A DNA stretch of 64,000 nt. It comes from Onchidella celtica. Lineage: Eukaryota; Mollusca; Gastropoda; Systellommatophora; Onchidiidae. The notes under the pieces were generated by a model. It was not told the origin of the DNA. It saw only the letters and a list, made by a program, of their open reading frames with translations, and searched no databases. The position numbers were made by a program, and so were the translations under genes. Location of the stretch: contig OZ007571.1 in NCBI GenBank assembly GCA_963931925.1, forward strand, positions 58,429,625 to 58,493,624, given 5' to 3'. This document shows, one piece after another, positions 1-12,500 of this stretch (position 1 is its first letter; each line of letters starts with the position of its first letter).

Positions 1-70
1 TGAGCTGTTGGATCAACAAGTTTGCAGTCTTGCAGTACTGATAAGTGTTTTTTGTTTGAATTATTTATTA

Positions 71-100
71 CTAGCTGAGCTACCCGGCCCTGCCCGGGAG
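71..100 (-). mobile_element. Helitron-like 3' terminus
   Basis: Read on the minus strand, this segment has a GC-rich hairpin (CCCGG stem, 6-nt loop, CCGGG), a 12-nt spacer and a terminal CTAG followed by T. That is the usual Helitron 3' end: hairpin, then CTRR, inserted before a host T. The last bases (CCGGGT...CAGCTAGT) match the end of the Helitron at 28084-28523, so both probably belong to one family. The body would extend rightwards from here; I could not find its 5' TC end. Confidence 0.5.
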
Positions 101-1555
101 AAATATCTTTATTACTTATAATGATCTAGATCTAGCACACTAAAGTTCCTTCCACAGACAAAAAAAAATATAATGACAGAATCAGTATCGACTCGGATTG
201 CGCGCCTACAGTACTCTGGACTGGAGTTCGTTTACCCTTTTTCGGTAAAGTTTACGGGGGATCCATATTTTCGTTAATCCACAATTTGCTTCCTTCAGCG
301 AATGAACGATGAGGGGAACTGCGTCAGGGTACTAAAAAATAGATCACCTTAAAATGGCGAACCATGACTCGAAACAGATCTAAATGATGACGAAACAATG
401 AAAAATGAAACGTAGAAGCCTGAACATTTCATAATTTGTAATAAATCCCATGTTAATTTCGCATTCATAATATGCTGTTGTGCAAAGTTTGAAGCCTGAG
501 TGTGATGCAGTTCCTGAGCCTTAGGTGACCAAAGTTTCGAGTTACCAAAATATATATAGATGAGTCCCGCAATAAATGAAAATGTACTCGCATGACGTCA
601 CTGTTTAGCATTTTTGTCTGAACTCCGTGAAATTTCTGATCACTGGTCCGGTGTAAGAGCTTGGAGAGTTTCACCTTTCACCACCCACAGTTAGATCGCC
701 CAACATGTCAGCATAAGGATAATGAAGTGTTATTTGAAATGATCCCTACGACCTTCTGTTCATTATTATTTAGGGAGTTCGTGTTTGCGCCATGAATTTT
801 TGTGAAAACTTCAGAGTTAGGGCAAAGATTAGGTTTAGCGGAAGGAGTACCATAATAACATAAGTTGTACAACTTTAGCTGAGCATGTATTTCGTGTTCC
901 GAGTGTGTTAATCGCTGAGCCGCGCACTTACTGTAAAAAGATCCATTTGGAAGACTAACTCGCAAGGGGGGCGCTGCCCCCGCGCGATCCCCCCACCCCT
1001 CACTCCCCGCTCAAGAATGTCCGTAAAGTCTCGTCCTTGCAATACCCCTGTTACGTGACTTAAATGGAACTTCTCCCGGTTTAGCTACTTGATCACAACA
1101 GCATCTTCGTTGGCAACATGGCCACAGCAACGTTTCCGGAAACTGGCCACAGGTTGGTAATCAATAACCTATTGTTATTATCTTGTCTAAATGGCCCAAA
1201 TAGACTCTGCCTGTTCTTCAAGGAGATTTCAAAGACCACTGAGAATACAGATAAGACATGCTATTTGTTGCTACTGTTTTGTTTATACGACAAGGATCAT
1301 TCGGATTTTAATAGCAACGACTTCAAGATGTCCGGGCTCGGTATCTTTTTTTTTTTTTTTTTGGGTTAAGATTTCAAAAGACATCAAACTTGGCTGCAGT
1401 GAAAATTAACTTTTAGAAATTTAATATGGGAAAAAGTTCCATACTTGACGATTACGGTACTGTGTAAACTTTCAATTCTATATTTTGGGGGAGGGGGGGG
1501 GGGGGAGAGGAGAGGCAGGAGGGGGAGTTGAAATGTAAGATATAGGATCAAGGAT
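101..1555. other. Gene-free segment
   Basis: No supported gene. Open frames here are under 90 codons and resemble nothing I know. It contains a GC-rich hairpin-prone stretch near 964-995 (G6 and C5 around GCGCT), a T17 tract near 1346 and a G-rich tract near 1486-1506. Confidence 0.5.
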
Positions 1556-1845
1556 AATATTAGGTTTAGGGTTAGGAATAAGGTCAGGGTAGGGATAGGC
1601 TTAGGGTTGGGAATAAGGACAGGCCAGGATAAGGATAGGTTTAGGGTTAGGAATAAGGACAGTGTAGGGTTAGGAATAAGGACAGGGTAGGGATAGGTTT
1701 AGGGTTAGGAATAAGGGCAGGGTAGGAATAGGTTTATATATGGTTAGGATAAGGACAGGGTAGGAATATAGGTTTAGGATTAGGAATAAGGACGGGTTGA
1801 GATAAGGACAGGGTAAGGATAGGTTTAGGGATAGGGTAGTCTTGA
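1556..1845. repeat. Telomere-like minisatellite (TTAGGG-rich, ~35-bp unit)
   Basis: Degenerate tandem repeat with a core close to ATAGGTTTAGGGTTAGG followed by AATAAGGACAGGGTAGGG. Several units contain TTAGGGTTAGG, the metazoan telomere word, mixed with diverged words. It could be interstitial telomere-derived sequence or a G-rich minisatellite that merely resembles it. Confidence 0.75.
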
Positions 1846-1918
1846 CTGGCTGCTCAGGACATGCGGAACTCTTTCCAAAAATGTGATAGACGGAACATTA
1901 AATTTGTTAGCCACCCTT

Positions 1919-2235
1919 TGTGTACACTCTACAGCCCGGTGGAGGTAGAGCTGTGCGGGATTACGCCAAAAGGGAAGCCATTACATCAGATTACAGTGCA
2001 CCGACTGTGTACACGCTACAGCCGGATGGAGGTCGGGCTGCGCGGTCTTACGTCAACCCGGGAAGGGTGTTACATAAGTCACACCAGATTATGGCGCCCA
2101 ACAGCGATTGTGTACACTCTACCGCCAGATGGAGTTCGGGTTTTGAGTTGTTACACCAATACCTCGCTGTTGGAGATAACCATTGTGTACACTCCCTGCA
2201 GCCGGATGGAGATCGGGTTGTGAGTTTTTTCACCA
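1919..2235. repeat. Diverged tandem repeat, four units
   Basis: Four units begin TGTGTACAC(T/G)C at about 1919, 2006, 2109 and 2184 and continue with a CAGCCGGATGGAG-like core. Spacings of 87, 103 and 75 bp are not all multiples of three, so the peptide-like repeats seen in translation do not stay in frame. This argues for a non-coding repeat. Confidence 0.7.
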
Positions 2236-2324
2236 AAGGGAAACTTTTAGGTTCTACATGTCCAACAATAATTTTGAACACTCAGTGCAATTACAGAGTT
2301 TTTGTTCCGTCTACATTTCATTAA

Positions 2325-5300
2325 TTTCCACTGTTTCCAACTTAGATGGCCTTTCAAATGATGATAATATGAAAGAATAGAAATATTTCATGAAATAATG
2401 ATTGAAACTATGAAACATACAGAAAGAAGCCCATGGACCGCTGAGCATTCTATCCTCTGACTGGCGTTAGAGAAATGTCAGATTACGACGGAAAGTCATC
2501 ACCAAAAAAATGTGAAGTCATTGTTTGAGAGCAAGTACCTAGTCATTGGCGTTACTTTATAATAAATATGCATAACTCGGGTTGATTACGCCCGCGGTAA
2601 AGTAACAATAGTAATACATGTGATAATAAGATGCACCATTTTGAAAACTCCGTTCATTAATTAATATTCTGGCTGAATATGTACATTTTTGGTACTCAAA
2701 AATGGTTACTCTTAACTCTTTGTAATACTGTAGTAAATATAATACATATACAATACACTTTCATTGTGAACGAAACTTAATGGATAATAATACTACACCA
2801 AAACAACCCCCAAAACAACAATAAATAGCAACAAAACAAAACTAACCGGTCTATGACTGAGGGAGTAGTGAGGTTTAAAGGGGTTACGAAACGCAACGTC
2901 AGGATTCTCACAGGTCCATAAAAATCAAAAGTAAGGATCTTTAAGGACATTTTTAGACAAAAGTAAAAGACTTCTAAAGGACCATTTGATATTCTTTCTA
3001 CGAATGTTCTAATGTTTAAGTGCCTGCAATAAAACAATTACTCCCTACATATTTCACATTGTTAAGTATAATATGGTGTGCTGTCACAGCCGTTGGTCAG
3101 TCGAGTCGAAAATCGATAAAGGCAAGCCTTTAAAAAAAAAAAAATCTCGACATCTTTTTGGCTGCACCACAACATAACAAAGAAAGATATGACAATCTGG
3201 TGTTTTACGGATTTTTTAAGGACCTTTGCACAAATTTTGAATATTAAGAAATTTTGAAGGCCTTAAAAGCAATATCTTTTTTTGTTGTTTTTTTTTTGTT
3301 TTAGAAAATTGAGAACTTTATGGACTTTTGAAGACCTGTTTTTAAGTCAGTTTGCAGTTTCAGTGGACGAGGGAGCTGCATTATACGGTACATCATTTAG
3401 ACAAGAAAATATGTCCGCAATTTCTTTGTACACCTCTCCTTTCTTTCTCATCTGAGTTTCTAGTTTGTCAACAACTGTGTAAAAATTATAATACGAAATT
3501 TATCTCTGGCATTCAAAAAAAGTTAACGGTGCCCCCTTTATCCACTTTCTGTGGTGCCTCTTTCCCCTTGATGCCCAAAGCATGTGCTGATTTTGCTTAA
3601 CGGTTAATCTAGGCCTGCCTGTCAGCCTGCATCAGCAAACTACATCTTTTCCTTGGTCATGTATTTCTGTCAATTTTCTTTAAATCCCCTCCCTCTTCTT
3701 TGCATTCCATGATATTCTGATTTTTCATTATCCATTTACGTTCAGGACGACATTGCTAATGTTTCAGATTACTCTTAAATCCCAGAGGAAGTTATTCTCC
3801 AAAATACACAGTGCCCTTTCTACCGGTTTCACTTATGAGATTTTCCATCCCCACTCTACGCCCTCTAGGCTCTGCCAGTGTTATCGTGGCGTTTTTTGTC
3901 TGTCCTATTCTTCTTTGCACTTGTATGCTATTTTGTCACTTTTCCTGGCACCACCGAGACTGTCACTGTGTCTGTTCGCATGCTTAATACACTCAAACTT
4001 AAATCTCTTTTCACCCTTTGTCAAATGTTAGGATGGAAGAATTCATAGTACTCACAGGAATAGGAAGGTTCAATTTCACATTAACATTTCATAATGACTT
4101 AAAAACTGTAAATTCTGTGTAGGAGAAAAATGAATTCCCGATATTTTTAACATTATCATTAATATTCTTGTGTCACTGTCAGAAGCAAAAAAAAATTATT
4201 TTTTTTTTATTAAACTAACTTATAACGAGATCTGTAATTCTTCACTTCAAAACAATTCATCTGACAAATTTTGTTTGTACTGTAAAGCTAATTTGAGACC
4301 TTTTCCACATAAATTCATAATTATCCTCCTTTTAATGATAAAAATTCTCTGTGTTATTCACTGACAGAAAAACTTTAAAATTCACATCCCAACAAAGTTT
4401 ACATTGTAAATTCTGTCTATATCGAAATAAAATTTGAATTCCAGACCTTTCTACTTTATTCCTGTACTAATATTACGTAACTGACAAGTAACTTTTATAC
4501 TGATATGAAATTTCCGACGACGAGTAGGCATTTGAAATACATGAAAAGACAAGACAATGAGACTGTTTTGTGAGAAATGTAACTCAAATACGCAACACAC
4601 GATATCTGAGGGTCCCACTGCTGACCTCGACTGATATAGTGGTAATCCTAAAGTATGAAACTGCAACATCAGTATAGACTAATACTATCGTGAAAGCTCA
4701 TTTTTAACAAAAAGGGACTTAATTCAGAGTGTTATATGATTGGGTTTCAATGAATCCTTAACATAAGAGACCTGAAAAATTTCACAACGTAACTTTTGAA
4801 CTACCAACATTTTATCCATCAGTAAAAATGCATGCACTTCCTCAGTGGCACAACGAATCTTCAAAGAGAATTAAGTTTCTTCATATTTCCAACTACAATT
4901 ATGAATTGCATAAAACATGAAACAGACACTTGCCCCCAAAAATTCCATGCTGCGTTGACTTCTCCTTCAGCAACTGTCAACAGGCATGAACTTTTGAAAG
5001 GTAAAAAAAAGTCAAAGTGGCTGTATAATTGTTTCATATCTGTCGAATTTTCCCCACATGGATCCTGAACTTCTCTTAAGTGTTTCACCGAGGCGTTCCA
5101 GTGTTATAACATTATTAAATCCCTGCAGGAAGAGAGAGCCAGTTGTGTAGAAAATTTCATTTGTCGCACTACACAGGACAACGTAATAGACCCTGAAGAG
5201 AGCTCGTATGGCGAATATTTTCTCTTTCCATTGCGGAAATTATGGATGAAATGTTGCGAGAGGCAGGGTCTGGCGGTGTATGAACTGTAACAGATGAAGC

Positions 5301-6250
5301 TTTGACACACTGTCAAAGATTTGACATCAAGTAAGGTCTCCCCAGGCGATCTCAGCCTCAATGCGCCTGTGTAATGTGAGACAAGAATGTTGTTCTTGCT
5401 ATTTATAGCAACAGAATCAACTATTTTTTTTCTCAGTAATGTGCGATATCTTGGGATTGCTGGGTGGAGTTGTGCCAGTGCGTATTTACATGGCTGATGT
5501 AAATAAACAAAAAAACAAACAATATATTTAAAGCGCGAGCTTAGGGTTTGATCAGCGTTTTTGTGTGGTTTTTTTTTGGTGTTTTTTTTTGCATACTGCA
5601 GCAACAATATATTATGCTTCATTTTCTCTATGTATAGTCTCAGCCACAATGTTCTCATTAGTCAGACTCTGATCCAAATTCTACAATGAAGTTAAGCGTA
5701 TGATTATTTTCCGTGTACTTGATCGATAATGAATGTGGTATGACATTTGTAATGAAGTCATGACTGTGGAATTTCCAGACCTGTGAATTTGGTATCAGAG
5801 GATCAACTTTCACTATTTTCTTTTCGGATAACTGATGACGAAGCAAAAAATTGACGTAAAGCTCTTTCTTGTTCTAAAATAAGTGTTGTTTGTTGTTGTT
5901 GTCGTTTTTTTAATTACTCTTGCTTATTTCAGATACTTTAAAATTTTGTCGTATATATCCATTATTGATAACCAGCTAAAATGCTTTGATGGAAAGTAAC
6001 ACGGCAAAAAAGCCTGTATTAAATTGTAAAAGCCTATCCATTTCCTTTTCCTCTTTATTATGCCTGGGTTGGTTATGATAATATTTTCTATTATGGCCAG
6101 CAAGACCCCGGCCCTCACAAGAATACTGAAGCCTAGAAATATAGAGTATACCAACGCCCAGACACGCCAGGGACTGATTGTTAGGAGGCGCTGGCGGCCA
6201 TCATGGGGTGGGTCGCGACTCATTATTTGAGTCATCGTGTTTGTAAACGG
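2325..6250. other. Gene-free segment
   Basis: AT-rich DNA without a supported gene. The longest frame is 184 codons on the minus strand at 5104-5658; it has no recognisable domain and unremarkable composition, so it is not called. No tRNA or terminal-inverted-repeat signature was recognised. Confidence 0.5.
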
Positions 6251-6279
6251 AGCGGCGTGTAGGCCTTTGTCTATGAGAC

Positions 6280-6313
6280 AGTTTATCTGTCTATCTGTCA
6301 GTCTGTCTGTGTA

Positions 6314-6383
<70 letters not shown>

Positions 6384-6979
6384 GTCTATCTATCTATCTA
6401 TCTATATATCTATCTATTCCATCTATCTATTCTATTTATCTTATCTTTCTATTCTGATCTGATCTATTCTGATCTATTATCATCTGATCTATTCTGATCT
6501 ATTCTGATATGATCTATTCTGATCTATACTGATCTGATCTGATCTATTCTGACCTGATCTGATCTATTCTAATCTGATCTATTCTGATCTGATCTGATCT
6601 ATTCTGGTATGATCTATTCTGATCTGATCTATTCTGATCTGATCTGATCTATTATGATATATTCTGATCTGATCTGATCTATTCTGATCTGATCTGATCT
6701 GATCTGATCTATTCTGACCTATTATGATCTGATCTATTCTGATCTATTCTGATCTATTCTGATCTATTCTGATCTGATCTGATCTATTCTGAACTGATCT
6801 GATCTATGCTGATCTATTCTGATCTGATCTATTCTGATCTATTCTGATCTGATCTATTCGGATCTGATCTATTCGGATCTGATCTATTCGGATCCATTCT
6901 GATCTGATCTATTCGGATCGATTCTGATCTGATCTATTCGGATCTATTCTGATCTGATCTATTCGGATCCTATCTGTTC

Positions 6980-7022
<43 letters not shown>

Positions 7023-7047
7023 CCTATCTATCTATCTATCTATCTAT
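6280..7047. repeat. TATC microsatellite flanking a GATCT/decamer satellite
   Basis: Three zones are visible. (CTAT)n runs from about 6313 to 6420. About 500 bp of GATCT pentamers and GATCTATTCT decamers fill 6453-6965. A second (CTAT)n run lies at about 6970-7047. Variants (GGATC, TGACC) are scattered within the core. The long Leu/Ser/Ile-rich frames across it are translation artefacts. Confidence 0.9.
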
Positions 7048-8145
7048 TCTCATCATCCGTTGTCTTCCCTCTAGGCTTACCCCACCCTCTCGCACCGTGT
7101 CATGTATATTAACTCCATTGGCTTTACATTGTAGTTGTGTCGGTCGAATCAGTCTGGTATTTTTATATTTTTTTTCAATCGAGGAATTTTATTCAATTTT
7201 ATGTCATAGTGTACGGAAATGGTATGTGAATGACTATAAACAAATGGAAGTTACAAAATCAATCACAATCAAATTAAAGCTACAAAATCAATCACAATCA
7301 CCGCTATTTTGCAACCCATTACCTAGGCTGGGTTAGGCCATGGCCCTCGTGATAACGAAGGCCACGGTTAGGCCAGCATGGAGCGCTCAGCCCACACCGC
7401 GATGGTGAGATGGGGTTTCAATGCGGACCATTCCGGCTCGCGTCGGGAAGCAGGGAAAGCACGGCTGGCGAAGCGACGAGTGGAATCTGGTTCACTAGTG
7501 TATATCTATGGAGTATACTCTCTTTTTGTTGTAACCAACTCTCGTCGGCCCCATTGAGTCCAAACTACTTAGGGCAAGACAGTGATAAATCTCCCCCCCC
7601 CCCCCCCAAAATTACGGAGAGAATGATAACGGTCTTCTTCTCGTGCTTAGGAGCAGAAAAAAAAATACTTTTTTGCCGTAACCAACTCTCGGCGATCCCC
7701 ATTTCGTCGTCATAATATCTCGCTTCCGAGCTTCCTCTGTCATTTAGAGCCGGTTAATTGGCAAGACCGGCGTCCATTATCCGGCGCTTACGGTGCAAGG
7801 GAACGCTTGAGAACACCGGGAAATTCTGCTCCTCCGGGTAATCAGACGCTGTTATCTCTACGGACAAGAGAGGGCGGGGAGCGAAATTGGACGGGGTGTG
7901 GGAAGAAGAGAGTTTTGGTTACCGCGGAAGGGATGTAAATTAGGGGATGGGGTAGGGGGAGATATTCAATTGATAACATACCTTATACATGTATTATGAT
8001 TATTTGTTTATGAAATGCGGCTTCCACAGTAAAAGTGCATTGGTTTTGGTGGCTGACATGAAAGAAAACAAAAACAGGCAACTCCAGGGAGAGGAGTGCG
8101 CTGGCGGATGTTTTGATAACTTTAGATAATCGGTTCGTCGTGTAA
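7048..8145. other. Gene-free segment upstream of the LTR element
   Basis: No supported gene. It contains a C15-16 tract near 7591-7606. Two related short stretches (GTAACCAACTCTCG..CG.CC) near 7531 and 7678 suggest a small old duplication. Confidence 0.4.
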
Positions 8146-8150
8146 GCTGG

Positions 8151-9502
8151 TGTGATGTTTCCACTTTCTCTCACTAACTTTCTTCTGACACCAGCCGTGA
8201 TGGGCACGGCACAAACACACTAAATAATCGACTATCTCTCTTCTATAAGTTATAACAAACGATATCTGTATTGCTTACATATATACAATAATTATTAATT
8301 CATTCAATAATAATAGGAACATAGGTCATACAATTTCATGTGAATTTCGATGGAATGAAGTTGATGCAAATCAGTACATGCTAATTAAATGGCTTCGTAA
8401 TATTCAATCTCTAGCACATTTTATAAAACACATGGGAACATTCAGCATAAGGAAACCTCTCCTTTAGGGGTGTATGGCGCTATCTGGGCACTGGTTCTTC
8501 CTCCCTACCCTGGCTTGACTGCGCAGTTAGATCAACAGGTATCGGCAGGTACCAATAGGTCGGGAAGCCAAGAAGCCACGATGTCGTTAATCAAAGTACA
8601 AGAAGTTGAGAAGCCAAGAAGGTGTTGTTCTTCCTCCTCTGTAGAAAAACAATCGCAAAGTCCTAATCTACTGCTGGAAGGCATGACTTCCATACTTACT
8701 CCATGACGGATATTCATCATTAACATTTTTAACCGCTGACACTGTTATAAGTCAGGCTGCAGCTCCCATACTCCATAGGCTCCCATATAGGCAATAGAAT
8801 AAACGATCAATACAGTTTTAATGATATTTACACGTTCCCCACGAAGAATAACGCTCTCTCTAACGGACCCCATCCTATAAGGTTTCGTAACATATATATA
8901 ACGGCGTTTCCGTGACTCTCTCAGAGGCAGTAGTTATACCAAAGTAAACCCACTAGATTTAGGTTCTACAATCATGAACATTAAGTAAAATACACATACA
9001 TCGTACAATTAACTTACCACTCAGCAACAGCCCAAATGCCGACAAGATACCAAAGATACCACGCTCTGACAAAGGATGTTTGCGGGTTCCCTGACCTTCC
9101 CCACTCACAAGACCAGTACAAAGTTACAGTTGCAGTTGTGGTCTCCTCTTCGGCACGAAGCTGGTGAGTGCTCTCAGCGGTCTGAAGTTGGAAGGAGCGT
9201 TCGGGGATTTATACCCAGTCAGGTAGCGTCCCAAGACGCCCACCGAGTGTGCATTAGTTATCCTAATAGCCACCCCCGTCGGCTCCACGTCAAATACTAT
9301 TGAAACAGCTCTACCCCCCAAGCAATTCCCAGGTGATCTGATCGACAAGTACGGCGGTCAAGTAAACACTACCCTTTTCGGGTGTCAAAGCGCTTCAGTT
9401 GCATCGGCTACTTTCCCCCTCTGGCCTACAATAACTCTGTCTCCCCGCCGTTAGCTATCTTCCCACGCTAGCTATACCTTGCCTGTCTGTCGCCCTGTTA
9501 CA
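8151..9502 (-). repeat. 3' LTR
   Basis: Direct repeat of 14298-15649 at a constant offset of 6,147 bp. On the element strand it starts TGTAACAGGG and ends CATCACA. It follows the stop codon of the polyprotein by about 50 bp. Short open frames inside it occur identically in both LTRs and have no recognisable product. Confidence 0.95.
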
Positions 9503-9516
9503 ATCGCCCCCACTTA
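9503..9516 (-). promoter_or_regulatory. Polypurine tract candidate
   Basis: On the element strand, AAGTGGGGGCGA lies immediately before the 3' LTR, where the purine-rich primer for plus-strand DNA synthesis is expected. It is short and interrupted by one pyrimidine. Confidence 0.6.
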
Positions 9517-9553
9517 AGTCGATTTTCCCTGGCAAAATCGGCTAATAAAATTA

Positions 9554-12500
9554 TTAATCTACTGGTAATCTAGATAGAGTGTCGGCCCATAGAGCGTCTC
9601 GCCCCCTGATGTTGCTGACTCGAGAGTTATATGGTTGCAGCGCCAGGTTCCATCTAGTTACCCTCGCGTTCTTCTGGTCTTTAGTTCGCATCCAAGTTAG
9701 AGGTCGGTGGTCCGTCTCTAACACGAAGTTTCTCCCATACAGATACGCCTGCAACTTACTAACGGCGAAAACTATGGCCAGGCATTCCTTTTCAATTGTT
9801 GAGTAGTTCTTCTCCGCAGGTTTCAACTTTCTGCTAACATATACAACTGGATACTTCGTACCCTCGTCTTCTTGAAGTAGGCAGCCACTCACTCCAAGGT
9901 TAGATGCGTCTGTCTGGAGAATCAGTTCCTTGTTCCAGTCTGGCATCCGTAGTATCGGCTCGGAACTCAAACAAATTTTTAGGGCATTGAACGCATTCTC
10001 CTGCGCGTGTCCCCACGCGAACTTTGTGCCCTGGGACTTCTTTGTGAGGTCTGACAACGGCGCCGAGATTGCACTGTAATTTGGTACAAACTTCCGATAG
10101 TACCCCGTTAGCCCCAGGAAACTCCTCACTTGTGTCTTGGTCGTCGGTCGGTCACAGTCGACAATGGCTCGCACCTTACTCTCCTGCGGTCTTACAGTCC
10201 CCTGTCCCAGCTTATGGCCTAAGTACTCGACTTCTGTCATCCCTATTAGCGTCTTGGTAGGTCTAGCTTTTAAATTTGCCCGTCTCAGTCGCTCGAAGAC
10301 ATTCCGACAACGTTCCAAGTGGTCAGGCCAATTTGCACTGTGTATAAGACAGTCGTCTACAAATGCATCTACCCCTTCGCCAGCATCTTTTAATACTTTC
10401 CTCATGAGCCTGTTAAATGTGGCGGGGGATCCCTTCAACCCGAACGGCATGACCCTGTACTGGTATAGCCCAAACGGTGTGGCGAACGCCGTCAGGTGTT
10501 TATCTTCCTCGGCCATCGGAACTTGATAAAAGCCCTTTGTCAAGTCCAGCTTGGTGAAATATTTTGCCTCCGCTAGATTGGAAATAATGGCTTCTACCTC
10601 AGGCATCGGTTCGGCGTCATCGGCAGTCACAACATTTAGCCGCCTGTAGTCGTTGCAGAAACGATGTTGACCATCGGGCTTCTTAACTAATACAATTGGA
10701 CTATTGTACGGGGACTCGGACGGTTCGATGATTCTGGCCGCAAGCATCTTGCCTACCTCAGCACTGACAGCTTCTCTAGTTGAGTACGGTAGTTGGTAGG
10801 GTCTTACCTTCACAGGTTTTTGATCTAGCAATGGGATTTTGTGCTTGATCAGGTCAGTGAGCCCCGGTACATCGGTAAATATATCTTTGTATTCTTCCAT
10901 GAGCTCTTGCATCTGTTCTCTCTGATCCTGATCTAGCGTGTCCCCTAACTGTACATCCCTGTAGGTTTCGGTCTGTTCTAGCTTAGGCATGACTGTCTCC
11001 AGAGGCATCGAAGTCGCTTCCTCTCCTTCATCGGTCTCGTCAATTATAGCTGCAGCTATTGCCTCTGTGTTTTCCTGTTCGTCTTCCCTCTCAATATACT
11101 TCTTCAGCATATTCGCGTGATACAGTCGTCTCTTCCCCTTGACGTTCACCATGTAGTTCACTGACCCTCTCTGCTCTTCTACTTTGTAAGGCCCTTTCCA
11201 AGTCATCTGTAGTTTCGATCCGTCACTTGGGAGAAGTATGAGGACGGAATCGCCCACTTGGAATTTCCTCTGTTTGGCCCCCCTATCGTAGTATTTCTTC
11301 TGCCTGTGTTTTTCGACGCTGCTGTTCTCGGCTACGACTTTCATGGCATCCTCCAATCGTTCCCTCATATCTACCACGTATTCGTACGATGACCTCGTTT
11401 CTGACTCCGCTTCCCCAGTCCACAGATTCTTCAGTATTGCAAGTGGTCCTCTCACAGGGTGACCGAACACTAGTTCAAACGGCGAAAAACCTGTACTGGC
11501 CTGTGGGGTTTCGCGATACGCGAACAGCAGTGGACACAACATTCTGTCCCAGTCCTTGGGTCTGTCATGAGCTACTCGGCGAAGCATATTCTTCAGCACT
11601 CCGTTAAATCTTTCACACAGACTATTGGCCATCGCGTGGTAGGGCGAGCAGAATATCTGTTTCGTTTTGAGAAGTGCACTGACCTCTCTCATCAGCTCAC
11701 CGGTAAACTGTGATCCCCTATCTGAAACTATTTCCTTTGGTATGCCTAACCGAGAAAATATTTCCATTAACGCTTCACTGACCTGCTCAGCTGATATCCC
11801 CCTTAAGGCTACGGCATCCGGGAAACGCGTGGCATAATCTACTAGCGTCAAAATATAACGCGATCTCCCATGTTCCGTACGCGGAAGTGGACCAACCAAA
11901 TCTATGGCGACGCGCGAAAAGGGCGTGTCGATCAGGGGTGTCGGCACTAGGGGTACCTTTGTCACCCTACCTTTATTGGATGTCCTTTGACACGCGTCAC
12001 ACGATCGACAGAAACGACCTACGTCCGCACCTATCCCAGGCCAAAAGAACGACTGCATTATTCTGTCCTGTGTGCGCGAAATTCCTAAGTGTCCCCCGAA
12101 CACTCCTTCGTGAGCTATCTTCATCAGCTCACTTCGGTACTGCTTAGGTACCAACAACTGCTCCACATCAGCACGTCCAGCCCCGGCCTTCTTTACCCGA
12201 TAGTAAATTCCCTTACTCTCCTTTATGTGAGTACCTACCTCAGCCGATTGCTCCAACGTGGCTCTCTCCCTTAAAACTCTCAAAGTTTCGTCCTCTCTCT
12301 GGGCCCGGGCTATCTCACCTGGTGTGAGTTCCCCTATCTTGGCCCCTACCCTTACCTCCTCCGTTGAGTTGCCCTTGGCCTCCTCATTATCTGTGGTCTG
12401 ACTCACTTTCGCACTCGCATTCTCACACTCATGCTCTTCCTTGTCAATCTCCACCTTGCGAGATCGCGTGAGTACCACACTTATCTTCTCAAGAGACGCC

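Noticed and set aside
5104-5658. 184-codon frame on the minus strand
   Set aside because: No recognisable domain or family. It appears to be a chance frame in AT-rich DNA.
8470-8706. Conserved 78-codon frame present twice (also 14617-14853)
   Set aside because: Its conservation comes from lying in the two identical LTRs; there is no sign of coding selection.
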